Source of the DNA: JBAYZQ01 sp041672385
GTDB taxonomy: Bacteria > Spirochaetota > Spirochaetia > Sphaerochaetales > Sphaerochaetaceae
Length of the DNA stretch: 22,455 bases
Reading direction: 5' to 3'
NCBI GenBank assembly: GCA_041672385.1
Contig: JBAYZQ010000019.1
Coordinates: forward strand, 1 to 22,455
Below are positions 7,280 to 15,381 of the stretch, one piece after another. A program made the position numbers and the translations under genes. The number at the start of each line of letters is the position of its first letter. Within the stretch, counting starts at the first letter, position 1. The notes under the pieces were generated by a model that saw only the letters and a program-made list of their open reading frames with translations, was not told the origin of the DNA and made no database searches.

Positions 7280-9463
7280 CTAAAAATGATGGTTGTAGTT
7301 ACACTTTAAACCAAGCATTAAATTATCATTTATTACAAATTTAATTCCACCTCCAACAAAAGCTCCAAGAACTGGAGAGGCAAAATTTGTATTTAAAATA
7401 TCAGTTTTACTCCAAGAAACTAAAAGTCCTAAATTGCTTGTAAGGAAGAAATTTTTCTCTTTACCTAGAGCATATGATAAATCCAAACCTGTTTTTAGAC
7501 CAAAGTACATATCAGCAGTTTCACCAACTTTTAGAGCAGCATTAGGATTAAAATTCAACCCAACAACATACCCTAAAGCGAATCTTTTTGTACCATTGAA
7601 AAAATTCTGGGAAAAATCAACCCCAAAAGAAGGTATTAAGTTTTGGAAACCCCAATCTCTAACTTCATTAAACTCAAAGGAGAAAGACAAACAACTTGTA
7701 TTCTTAAGTTGTTTTACTGTATTAACTTCAAGATTATTTACAGTACCCATTAATTCTTCTTTTTCCACTAATGCTACTTCAGGGCCATCAACAGGGGGAG
7801 CTTCTTTAGATTCAGTTTCAGTTATTAAAGAAGTATCTAAAACTACCTTCTTATTGTTGTAACGATAATACCAGTCGTACAATGCTGGAGTAACTTGGTT
7901 TTCTATATCTTCTATATTCATCTTTTTAAGATAATCAGGATAGGTTATTATTAAACTATCCTCTGTAAGGCTATAAGAATAATCAGCTGGATTCAACTTG
8001 AAATTATCTATCATATAACCAATCAAAGATTCTAAAGCATCACTCGAAACAGCTTTATCACTACTAATTTTTACAATCTCTGAGTTAACCATTAGTTTAA
8101 CAAGATAATCTCCCAAAGCATATTCTCTATTTAACAGAACAGGTAAAACTACAGCCTTAGTTTCTTCGGTTTTAGGTTTATTATAATCTACATACCAAGT
8201 ATGGAATAAAGGTTTTATAGTATCCTTTATATCTTGAAGATTTAAACTATTAATATATTCAGGGTACGAAATAACAATACTGTCTAAGTTATAAGAGTAA
8301 GTAAAATCTTTTATTTCTAGATTAAGATTTTCTAACATATATTTTGAAAGCGACTGGAAAGCAGGCAGTGAAAATCCTTTATCACAAGTTATAGTAGCAG
8401 TGTTATCTTTTACCTTTAGAACAAAACTACATCCATTTTCAACAATTTCTGTTTGAAAAGTAGGAGACAAAGTTTTTATTTCAGGTTTTAAATCAGAGCT
8501 AGGAATATTTGTAACCTCTTCTACAGCAGGCGTTTCATCTACTTCTAATTTGTTATATTCTACATACCAAGTATGGAATAAAGGCTTGATTGTATTTTTT
8601 AAATCTTCAAAATCCATAGAATTAAAAGATTCAGGATAGGTAAAAATAACACTGTCAGAAGTAAAACTATAAGTAAAAGCCTTTTCTTTATAATCAAGAT
8701 TTTTTAACATGTAAGCTGAAAGCGACTGGAAAGCAGGTAGTGAAAATCCTTTATCACAAGTTATAGTAACTGTGTCATCTTTTATTACCATTACAAAGCT
8801 ACATCCATTTTCAACAATTTCTGTTTCAAGAGTTAAGGGAACTTTGGCTGTTACTGAATCTGATACAGGTTCAATTACGGATTTAGCCTTCATTGTTTGC
8901 CATTCATCAAAAACTGAATTAAAGAGCATTTTCAAAAGACGAACATCTGATTCATAAAAAGAATCAGGGGCTTCTATAACTACTTTATTAGAATCAAGAC
9001 TTAGGTTAAATTGAGAACTATCAATTTTAGTTTTCTTTACAAAGAAAGTAAAAAAGTCTTTTAAACTTTCTTTATCCATTGATTGGCTTAAATCCACTGT
9101 AACTTTATTTTTTTCAAATAGAAGATTTAAATCCACTTTATCCAACTCTAACTTAGCCGTAAAAAACAAAGCTTTCTTTGGAATTAAAATTACACTAGGT
9201 TTACTCCAAACCCAACCATCATAGGTAGTTTCAATGTAAAAATCATGTTCTTTGCTGGTATCAACTTCAAAATAAATTTTATTTTTATCCCCATCAAGTT
9301 GGGTCCATCCATCATTACTTAGTCCATCCAATTGATAACGTGAATACAAAGGAGAGTACTCAATGTCTTCCCAATTCCAAGAAATCATTACATCAGAGGC
9401 TGAAATGTTACAAAATTCTATCGCAAGTAATAAAATTAAAACAACAACAGATTTCTTACTCAT
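7280..9463 (-). CDS. Large outer-membrane-type protein with four tandem repeats of an unrecognised domain (paralogue 1)
   Basis: The 727-residue protein has a signal peptide (1-23) and the shared N-terminal Fn3/Y_Y_Y-like domain (about 28-95; SRYQLDG, GWTQLD, TTYDGWVWSKPS). Four repeats of roughly 90 residues follow at about 100-192, 212-306, 336-430 and 451-538. Copies 2 and 3 are nearly identical (ENGCSFV, TCDKGFSLPAFQSLS, YPE, IKPLFHTWYV); copy 4 is diverged and copy 1 most so. Each has the plan beta-strands, helix (SLPAFQSL-YML), strand pair ending in YP, then helix and W. A barrel-like domain (about 590-727) ends in NYNHHF and matches paralogue 2. RBS AGGAG lies before the ATG; the gap to yitT is 14 nt. 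I know no family with this repeat. Confidence 0.85.
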   Translation of the reverse strand: MSKKSVVVLILLLAIEFCNISASDVMISWNWEDIEYSPLYSRYQLDGLSNDGWTQLDGDKNKIYFEVDTSKEHDFYIETTYDGWVWSKPSVILIPKKALFFTAKLELDKVDLNLLFEKNKVTVDLSQSMDKESLKDFFTFFVKKTKIDSSQFNLSLDSNKVVIEAPDSFYESDVRLLKMLFNSVFDEWQTMKAKSVIEPVSDSVTAKVPLTLETEIVENGCSFVMVIKDDTVTITCDKGFSLPAFQSLSAYMLKNLDYKEKAFTYSFTSDSVIFTYPESFNSMDFEDLKNTIKPLFHTWYVEYNKLEVDETPAVEEVTNIPSSDLKPEIKTLSPTFQTEIVENGCSFVLKVKDNTATITCDKGFSLPAFQSLSKYMLENLNLEIKDFTYSYNLDSIVISYPEYINSLNLQDIKDTIKPLFHTWYVDYNKPKTEETKAVVLPVLLNREYALGDYLVKLMVNSEIVKISSDKAVSSDALESLIGYMIDNFKLNPADYSYSLTEDSLIITYPDYLKKMNIEDIENQVTPALYDWYYRYNNKKVVLDTSLITETESKEAPPVDGPEVALVEKEELMGTVNNLEVNTVKQLKNTSCLSFSFEFNEVRDWGFQNLIPSFGVDFSQNFFNGTKRFALGYVVGLNFNPNAALKVGETADMYFGLKTGLDLSYALGKEKNFFLTSNLGLLVSWSKTDILNTNFASPVLGAFVGGGIKFVINDNLMLGLKCNYNHHF

Positions 9464-9477
9464 ACTTAGCTCCTTTC

Positions 9478-10362
9478 TTATTTGTCATCACCAATAGCTA
9501 CAAATCCCTCACCTACTACTTTATAGGCATTTTGAACAATCATAAAGGCCTCTTTATCCTCTTCATTAACAATTGACGTCAAATAATTAATTTTATTATT
9601 ATAAACTACTGTCATTATAACAGGTCTTTCCATTCCACTATACATTCCTGTTCCTGATAGTATCGTTCCTCCATGTTCAAGTTCTTCTAGAATTCTCTTC
9701 TGAATAATCTTGTTTTTCTTACTTATTATAAAAACGGTTTTAGCATAGTTTTGAAGGCCAGAAAGGACAACTCTATCTATCATAATTCCAGTTACGTAAA
9801 CAGTTATTATTGCATATAAAGCATTAGTAATACCAAATACAAAAATAGAAGAAAAAATAACCAAGCCATCAATTAGCATCAAAGAAGTCCCCAAAGTAAG
9901 AGAAGTATATTTTGCAATTACTTGAGCAATAATATCTGTACCACCAGTGTTTGCTCCACTTTTCATTACAAAACCCATACCAACTCCTGCAACAACCCCA
10001 CCATAAAGAGCGCTGAGAAGAACATTCAAAGAATCAGAATAATTTAAGAAGCCTTCAGTACCAAAAATTTTATTTAAAAAGTAAATAAATCCAGATAACA
10101 AAATTGTACCAAGTAAAGACTTAAGACCAAACTTAGGTCCAAAAACTTTTGTACCTATAACAAAAAGAGGGAAACTAAGAACAAAAATCATGATACCTGG
10201 ATCAAGATTTAAAGTATGAAAAAGTATAATTGCAATACCGCTTACTCCTCCGGCTGCAATTTTAGCGGGATTTAAAAAAAATACAACCGACAAAGCTGTA
10301 ATAAAAGAGCCAAGGATTATGTATATATACTCAACAAATTTCAACCATTTTTTTTTCAACAC
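9478..10362 (-). CDS. YitT-family integral membrane protein with C-terminal DUF2179
   Basis: The 294-residue protein has several hydrophobic membrane segments in the first two-thirds, including IILGSFITALSVVFFL and the Gly-rich GGVSGIAIIL and GGVVAGVGMGF loops characteristic of YitT proteins. The cytoplasmic C-terminus (about 215-290) matches DUF2179, with GGTILSGTGMYSG, ERPVIMTVV and a closing KVVGEGF. YitT proteins are conserved inner-membrane proteins whose transported substrate, if any, is not established. The gene lies 9 nt after the nucleotidyltransferase and 14 nt before the outer-membrane protein genes, consistent with one operon. The start is GTG at 10362, with TTG one codon later as an alternative; AGGAAA lies upstream. 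Confidence 0.92.
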   Translation of the reverse strand: MLKKKWLKFVEYIYIILGSFITALSVVFFLNPAKIAAGGVSGIAIILFHTLNLDPGIMIFVLSFPLFVIGTKVFGPKFGLKSLLGTILLSGFIYFLNKIFGTEGFLNYSDSLNVLLSALYGGVVAGVGMGFVMKSGANTGGTDIIAQVIAKYTSLTLGTSLMLIDGLVIFSSIFVFGITNALYAIITVYVTGIMIDRVVLSGLQNYAKTVFIISKKNKIIQKRILEELEHGGTILSGTGMYSGMERPVIMTVVYNNKINYLTSIVNEEDKEAFMIVQNAYKVVGEGFVAIGDDK

Positions 10363-10371
10363 TAAGATTTC

Positions 10372-11283
10372 CTATCTTTTCCAGAGAACTTCTGGATAAT
10401 AACCAATATTAATTTTTTTGTTTAGATTAGTTCTAACAACTTCACGATCTTCTTTGTAAGTCATTCCAAACCATTTCTCATCGGTTGTAAAGAAAGAAAT
10501 AGACCCTTTATTTTTAGTAACTATTTCACTTGAACAATTTGGAAGAAGAGATTCACCTTTTTCTGTTGTTATATTTTCTTTAATGAAACCATCAAAATAA
10601 GAACCAAAATAATTGAAAACTTCTGGAGTAAATCCGAAGAAGTTCATGGAAACCCATTCATCACCAGTTAAATCCACGTCTCCCTCAGGTAAATGTGAAA
10701 CAATACTACCATCTAATCTGTACTCAATTTTTGTATTTTCTCTCATACTTACAAGAAGGTCATCTTTAACTTTACAAACCCCTCTAGAAACAGATCCAAT
10801 TGGGCTCATGGTATTTTTTAGTTTATAACCAACCATTGAGTATTTTGTACTATCATTATCTATACTTGAAAGATAATTACCTAAAATACTGTAGGCCTCT
10901 CTTCCATAATAATCATCCGAATTAATAACAGCAAAAGGTGTTTTAACTTCCTTCTTGGCACAAAGAACTGCATGAACTGTACCCCAAGGTTTTGTTCTTC
11001 CTTTGCTAAGTTCTTTTTGTTTTTCTGTAAGCAAGGAATCTAATCCTTGAAATACATATTCAGCATCCATATTTCTGGCAATTCTATCAAACAATCTTTC
11101 TCTGAAATCTTTTTCAATTTCTTTTCTTATTACAAATACAACCTTTGAAAACCCACTCTTTTTGGCATCATAAACTCCAAAATCCAATAATGTTTCTCCA
11201 TTTCTTCCTACTGAATCAATCTGTTTAACACCCCCATAGCGACTACCCATTCCGGCCGCCAATACTAGCAAAGTTGGTTTCAT
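10372..11283 (-). CDS. Sugar-phosphate nucleotidyltransferase-like protein (NTP_transferase family)
   Basis: The 303-residue protein begins with the nucleotidyltransferase signature LAAGMGSRYGG at residues 8-18, followed by K20. It has GTVHAV at about 101-106 and the metal-binding INSDDYYG at 120-127 (D123 and D124). These enzymes join a sugar phosphate and an NTP to give an NDP-sugar and pyrophosphate. Among close relatives the annotation is usually only nucleotidyltransferase, and the sugar and nucleotide are not fixed by the motifs. It is the first gene of the five-gene operon, with AGGAGG just before the ATG and a strong promoter immediately upstream. It could supply an activated sugar for envelope glycosylation, which would suit the secreted proteins downstream, but that is inference. 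Confidence 0.88.
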   Translation of the reverse strand: MKPTLLVLAAGMGSRYGGVKQIDSVGRNGETLLDFGVYDAKKSGFSKVVFVIRKEIEKDFRERLFDRIARNMDAEYVFQGLDSLLTEKQKELSKGRTKPWGTVHAVLCAKKEVKTPFAVINSDDYYGREAYSILGNYLSSIDNDSTKYSMVGYKLKNTMSPIGSVSRGVCKVKDDLLVSMRENTKIEYRLDGSIVSHLPEGDVDLTGDEWVSMNFFGFTPEVFNYFGSYFDGFIKENITTEKGESLLPNCSSEIVTKNKGSISFFTTDEKWFGMTYKEDREVVRTNLNKKINIGYYPEVLWKR

Positions 11284-11300
11284 AAGCCCTCCTATTTATC

Positions 11301-11329
11301 ATAATAAACTAAACTTTATAAAGTGTCAA
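11301..11329 (-). promoter_or_regulatory. Strong sigma-70-type promoter for the five-gene operon, with symmetric elements
   Basis: On the minus strand, a perfect TTGACA (11324-11329), a 17-nt spacer and TATTAT (11301-11306). The spacer contains the perfect 10-bp palindrome CTTTATAAAG (11314-11323). The -35 lies inside an AGTGT-N9-ACACT inverted repeat (11322-11340). Either could be an operator. The leader is only about 10-20 nt and contains AGGAGG. Confidence 0.75.
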
Positions 11330-11403
11330 AACAAAACACTAATAAAGATTGAAAAGCACTTATGTAAAAGAAATTGAGTCAAATTAATTTTTCATGAAAA
11401 TTT

Positions 11404-11913
11404 TTATGGAATAGTAATTTCAAAGTATAAGTCAGAAGAATATTGTCCGGAAGGTATTTCATCAAATTGATTATACCCAAGACAAGCATAAATCTCACCA
11501 TACTCCGGCTGACCCACCACTAATGCCCTTACATCTATTTTTTTAGCTCTATCAAATTGCATTATAGACTCAACATTTCCACTTCCATCATAAGTACAAA
11601 CTGCAATTTCATAACCATATTTGGATCCAGTTACAAGATCGTCAATATTAAAAGTTTGTCCCTTTGGATAAACTGTAAGATGAGTATCTGCAATAGAATT
11701 GGAACTAAAAACGTAACTAGCTATAGGAATTTGAGACCCTGAGTCTCTTACGACATCAATATAAAGAGAGTCTCTTTGTGTAATTGTAAAATTATATGTC
11801 ATTGGCATTATTCCAGTAATGCCCAAAAGGATTTCATTGGATACAACAGGAGCTTCACTAAAAACTGAAAAACTCAGTATTAAAACAATAATTATCATTG
11901 ATAATTTCTTCAT
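11404..11913 (-). CDS. Small secreted protein of unknown function
   Basis: I do not recognise a family. The 169-residue product has an N-terminal signal peptide (about residues 1-19, hydrophobic IIIVLILSFSVFS, cleavage near SEA). The mature part is predicted to be mostly beta-strand. Its end, IPSGQYSSDLYFEITIP, resembles the closing strand of pilin- or spore-coat-U-like beta-sandwich domains, which often read (P/A)GxYxDxLxxxI. That resemblance is weak and only suggestive. There is a good Shine-Dalgarno (GGAG) before the ATG and a strong dedicated promoter. It lies 120 nt from the operon ahead and 245 nt from the ABC transporter behind, so it is probably transcribed alone, or reads into the operon if no terminator intervenes. 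Confidence 0.75.
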   Translation of the reverse strand: MKKLSMIIIVLILSFSVFSEAPVVSNEILLGITGIMPMTYNFTITQRDSLYIDVVRDSGSQIPIASYVFSSNSIADTHLTVYPKGQTFNIDDLVTGSKYGYEIAVCTYDGSGNVESIMQFDRAKKIDVRALVVGQPEYGEIYACLGYNQFDEIPSGQYSSDLYFEITIP

Positions 11914-11939
11914 TAAAAGCTCCTTATATTTATAATTAG

Positions 11940-11968
11940 AATATAATATAATTTAAAACAACTGTCAA
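11940..11968 (-). promoter_or_regulatory. Strong promoter for the small secreted protein
   Basis: On the minus strand, a perfect TTGACA (11963-11968), a 17-nt spacer and TATATT (11940-11945), about 27 nt before the ATG at 11913. This is one of the best promoter matches in the window. Confidence 0.75.
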
Positions 11969-12018
11969 GAGTTATTATATACATAGAATTAATAAAGGTA
12001 AATTTGGGTATTGTTTAT

Positions 12019-12034
12019 ATACAATTGATTGTAT
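12019..12034. promoter_or_regulatory. 16-nt palindrome in the 11914-12158 gap
   Basis: ATACAAT-TG-ATTGTAT is a perfect 7+7 inverted repeat about 50 nt upstream of the strong promoter at 11940-11968. With no T-run it is not a typical terminator; a regulator site is possible. The rest of the gap is AT-rich and holds nothing else I can name. Confidence 0.35.
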
Positions 12035-12158
12035 TATATAATTTTAAACTTATGTCATATTACATCTATTTATTTCTAATTAAGAAAATTAAGTTCATTG
12101 GTTTAGTCAAGATAAATTTTAAGGTGGTGAGAAACAAAGTCAGCTAGATTATTTTCAT

Positions 12159-12761
12159 TTAAAAATAAATATAATTTTTTGTATCTAATAATTCGGCTTC
12201 TTTAAGATCATGGGTAACTAATACGACAGTTTTGCCTAAAGATTGTCTTTTTACTATTTTAATTGTTTCTTCCCGAGTTTTATTATCTAAGCCTTTAAAA
12301 GGCTCATCTAAAATTAGAAGATCATATTCTGAAGCTAAAGCTCTAGCTATTGCTACTCGCCTTTTCATTCCTCCAGAAAGTTCTGCTACTTTTTGATTAA
12401 TATTTTCTTCTAACCCGAGTTCAATAAGAAGCTGCGTTGCTAGAAAATTATCAACATTTGAGTCCATTACCATTTTAACATTAATAAGCGATGAAAGATT
12501 TTCACAAAGTCTATCTTCCTGAAATACTACACTTTTTTTTAATTGATCAATATTGAGAATTTTTCCATCATCTACAGTATCTAAATTTAAAAGTATTCTA
12601 ATAAGAGTTGTTTTTCCTGATCCTGAAGGTCCAAAAAAACAATTTGTTATCCCACTTACTATCTTTCCTGAAAAGTTAGAAAACACTTTTTTATCTTGAA
12701 AGGATTTAGAAATACCATCAATAATTATATCTTTTATTTTTGATTCTTTTTTTTCTATCAT
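12159..12761 (-). CDS. ABC transporter ATP-binding protein, NitT/TauT (SsuB/TauB-like) type
   Basis: The 200-residue ATPase carries the full motif set: Walker A GPSGSGKT (44-51), Q-loop Q81, signature LSGGM (128-132), Walker B LLILDEP (148-154) with catalytic E153, and switch H184. It would bind the cytoplasmic face of the adjacent permease and power import. The ATG overlaps the permease TGA (ATGA), and AAGGAG lies upstream. It is shorter than the usual 240-260 residues of SsuB/TauB proteins, because little follows the H-loop (only about 16 residues), so this is a minimal version rather than obviously truncated. The substrate is undefined; sulfonate, nitrate, bicarbonate and pyrimidine-precursor importers all fall in this family. 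Confidence 0.92.
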   Translation of the reverse strand: MIEKKESKIKDIIIDGISKSFQDKKVFSNFSGKIVSGITNCFFGPSGSGKTTLIRILLNLDTVDDGKILNIDQLKKSVVFQEDRLCENLSSLINVKMVMDSNVDNFLATQLLIELGLEENINQKVAELSGGMKRRVAIARALASEYDLLILDEPFKGLDNKTREETIKIVKRQSLGKTVVLVTHDLKEAELLDTKNYIYF

Positions 12762-13525
12762 TGTTCTAATCTCCTTTCAACTAAGGATAGTAGAAATAAA
12801 AAGATTTTCTCTAATATCATACTCACTAATACGATTGAAAGTGTCCAGGCAAAAAGATTTGGGGTGTCCAAGTAAACTTTTGATTGATATAAGCTTTCTC
12901 CAATAGAACCCATTGGGATTGCAATTACTTCTGCAGCTATTCCTGATTTCCAGGCTAGGCCAAGAGAGATTTTAAAAGCTGAAGAAAAGAAAGGTAAAAC
13001 TTGAGAAAAATATATATAACGCAATTTTTTCCATTTTGTAAAACGAAATACAGTTGCCATCTCTACAAGATTATAATCTGTTTCGAAAATTCCTTCCAAA
13101 ATATTCGTATAGATTATTGGTAATACAATTAAAAAAGAAATAATTACATTTAAATTCGATGAAGATACCCAGAGTAATACTAATATAATAAAAGAAGCAA
13201 CAGGAATGGAACTAATAGTCTTCATGAATGGTTCTAGAAAAAGTCTAATTATTCTAGATTTAAAACTTAAGATTGCAAGGAAAATACCAAAAAATACGGC
13301 TGACAAAAATCCTATTGTTATCCTAATTACTGAAAAATATATAGATTTCCAAAAAGGAATAGTTATCGCTAATTGAGACAGTCTTTTTATCACAGCAATT
13401 GGGGAAGCGAGAATTATTTCACTATCAAGCACCATGGCAAAAATTTGCCATAGTGCTAACCAGATAATAGTAGGCCATAGCCTATTAAATTTAGTTTTTT
13501 TATCTTTCAAAATAGAAGGAATCAT
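12758..13525 (-). CDS. ABC transporter permease, NitT/TauT (SsuC/TauC-like) type
   Basis: From the ATG at 13525 the protein is 255 residues. It has about six hydrophobic segments and a cytoplasmic EAA-type loop (EMATVFRFTKWKKLRYIYFSQV) that docks the ATPase. BPD_transp_1 features such as GLAWKSGIAAEVIA and the final YLDTPNLFAWT are typical of SsuC/TauC permeases. A TTG at 13543 in the same frame is an alternative start, adding six residues. I prefer the ATG because GGAGG (13537-13541) lies 11 nt before it. The 5' end overlaps the 3' end of the substrate-binding protein gene by 26 nt in another frame, and the 3' end overlaps the ATPase start, so the three subunits are tightly coupled. Confidence 0.92.
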   Translation of the reverse strand: MIPSILKDKKTKFNRLWPTIIWLALWQIFAMVLDSEIILASPIAVIKRLSQLAITIPFWKSIYFSVIRITIGFLSAVFFGIFLAILSFKSRIIRLFLEPFMKTISSIPVASFIILVLLWVSSSNLNVIISFLIVLPIIYTNILEGIFETDYNLVEMATVFRFTKWKKLRYIYFSQVLPFFSSAFKISLGLAWKSGIAAEVIAIPMGSIGESLYQSKVYLDTPNLFAWTLSIVLVSMILEKIFLFLLSLVERRLEQ

Positions 13526-14495
13526 CTGGTAAAGAGCCTCCAACTGCCATCGGGTCTTGCTGGAAAAGTATTTCCAAATAACCCTTCAAAGAAGATTTCA
13601 TTTCATCTCCTTCTATGCAAACTATATTACAATCAGGAATAGCTTTTTCGGCAATTTCTTTTGTAACTATTCCAAGATTACCAATCAAAACAGCTGCCTC
13701 AGCAGGATTATCGTTACAAAAATCCACTGAAGAATGATAAGCATCTAAGAAGGAAGCAACGGCTTCAGGATTTTCTTGAAGGAATTCTCTCTGACCCACA
13801 ATTACTCCAGTTATCATTGTACTGTCTTTTTCAACTTCTTCCCAAGCTTTAGTAAGGTCAACAATTATTCTAGCTTCTGGAATTTTCATTAAAGCTGTTG
13901 TTACAAAAGGCTGTGGAAGCATTGCTATGCTATTAGGTGTTGTAGCAAGTTCAGTAAGGCATTCTGAATGTTCACTTTTCCACTCTATAGTCAAATCCTT
14001 TCCAGGAACTAAATTATTTGACTCAAGTATGAAATTAAGTGCATATTCTGGAGTTGATCCTTTTCCACTTGCAAAAATAGTCTTGCCTTTGAGATCTTGT
14101 ATGGAATTTATTTCATTTCCATTTTCTAAGACATAAATAACCCCAAGGGTATTAATAGCAACTACCTGAAGCTTTCCACCTGTTTTTACATTTAAAACAG
14201 CAGCTAGGTTAGCTGGTACAGCAGCCAAATCAACCGTTCCTTTTACAAGTGCGGCGATGGCTTGGTCAGGAGCTCCGGTAAGAATATAATTATATTTATT
14301 TTCCGTTAATCCTAAATCACTGTCATTGTAAAGTTTTGCAAGTCCCATTGAGGTAGGACCTTTTAATGACAGAATATTTACTTCTGTTTTTGTAGAAACT
14401 AGTTGTAAAGTATCAGTAGTTTCAACCACTCCATTTGCCATTATTGGCAATAGACATACCATTAAAACCATTATAGCGATGATGATTTTTTTCAT
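13500..14495 (-). CDS. ABC transporter substrate-binding protein, NMT1/SsuA-like
   Basis: The 331-residue protein has a signal peptide ending in PIMANG (about residue 22), the style common in spirochaetes; there is no clear lipobox, so it may be free in the periplasm. The mature part fits the NMT1/THI5-like (SsuA/TauA) periplasmic family: LKGPTSMGLAKL near 44-55, GTVDLAAVPANLA near 87-99, IQDLKGKTIFASGKGS near 132-147 and a C-terminal half beginning around TTPNSIAMLPQPF. It captures substrate for the permease and ATPase encoded downstream. AGGAG precedes the ATG, and only 16 nt separate it from the Crp-like regulator gene, so the regulator and transporter are probably one unit. The ligand is unknown. 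Confidence 0.92.
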   Translation of the reverse strand: MKKIIIAIMVLMVCLLPIMANGVVETTDTLQLVSTKTEVNILSLKGPTSMGLAKLYNDSDLGLTENKYNYILTGAPDQAIAALVKGTVDLAAVPANLAAVLNVKTGGKLQVVAINTLGVIYVLENGNEINSIQDLKGKTIFASGKGSTPEYALNFILESNNLVPGKDLTIEWKSEHSECLTELATTPNSIAMLPQPFVTTALMKIPEARIIVDLTKAWEEVEKDSTMITGVIVGQREFLQENPEAVASFLDAYHSSVDFCNDNPAEAAVLIGNLGIVTKEIAEKAIPDCNIVCIEGDEMKSSLKGYLEILFQQDPMAVGGSLPDDSFYFER

Positions 14496-14511
14496 ATTTT
14501 CTCCTTATGAA

Positions 14512-15165
14512 TTAATTTGCTTCATTAAGCAAACCTTCAATTTTTTTTCTATTTAATATTAATAAAAGTTGTCCTTCATAACTAATTATTCTTTCCGTTT
14601 CAAGAGCGGATAATTCTCTGAATAAGGTAGCCTTGCTTATTGCAAGCAATCTTGCAAGTTTTGCTTTACTCATTTTTATTTGATCTAACGATTGGGAAGA
14701 GAGAAAATCTAAAATTTTAGTTCTCGCAGAATAGGAAGATAAAAGCATAATTCTTCCTATAAGAAATCTAATTTTATTATTGCATAATATTTTATATTCA
14801 ATTTCAGCTTGTTTGTTTTCATTAATTGATGATTTTATTTTTTCTTTTTTTATGAATAAAAGGGTACAATCTCGTTTATTTTTTAAAAATGTACAAATTG
14901 GAATTTCTGAATACAAATCAGCAATACCAAAACACTGACCAGGTCCCAAAGTGTTGATAAGAATTTCTCTTCCTTCGCAATTAGTAGAATATACTTCTAC
15001 CATTCCTTTACAAATGAGTACAACATAATCTTTAGGTTGTCTTTCATCCCAAATACTATCTTGTTTGGTAAACATTAATAATTCCAAATCCTTATCTTCT
15101 AACCCACAAACGGAAAGAAAAGGTGAAAAATCTAAATATTCTTTGGCCCTTATTTTTGTACTCAT
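14512..15165 (-). CDS. Crp/Fnr-family transcriptional regulator
   Basis: From the ATG at 15165 the protein is 217 residues, normal for this family. An N-terminal cyclic-nucleotide-like beta-roll shows VLICKGMVEVYS and LGPGQCFGI. A C-terminal winged helix follows, with KLARLLAISKATLFRELSALE as the recognition helix-turn-helix. The frame extends upstream to a GTG at 15246 (244 residues), but that extension would add a hydrophobic segment not expected here. The chosen ATG has no clear Shine-Dalgarno. A possible promoter (TTGTTA, 17 nt, TATATT) ends just before it, so a leaderless start is possible. The effector domain has seven cysteines but lacks the FNR cluster spacing. Adjacency to the importer suggests it controls that transporter. 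Confidence 0.87.
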   Translation of the reverse strand: MSTKIRAKEYLDFSPFLSVCGLEDKDLELLMFTKQDSIWDERQPKDYVVLICKGMVEVYSTNCEGREILINTLGPGQCFGIADLYSEIPICTFLKNKRDCTLLFIKKEKIKSSINENKQAEIEYKILCNNKIRFLIGRIMLLSSYSARTKILDFLSSQSLDQIKMSKAKLARLLAISKATLFRELSALETERIISYEGQLLLILNRKKIEGLLNEAN

Positions 15166-15381
15166 ATCAATAATATAAGCTAAAAGAACAAACCTAACAA
15201 TAGAAAAAGTCTTATATGAGACAGTTTTTAAAAAATTTCTAATCACCTAATAAATATTTAGTAAAGACAAAGGTAATTTTTTTCTTTGAAGTCACATTTT
15301 ATGTTTTCATATTTCAAACACTATGATAAAGTTAATAAAAAGAAGATCATTCTAGACAATTATAATTCGAGGGGAAATACA

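Noticed and set aside
15361..15366. TATAAT as the S1-gene promoter
   Set aside because: There is no -35 at the right distance, and the predicted transcript start would remove the Shine-Dalgarno of the preferred start codon.
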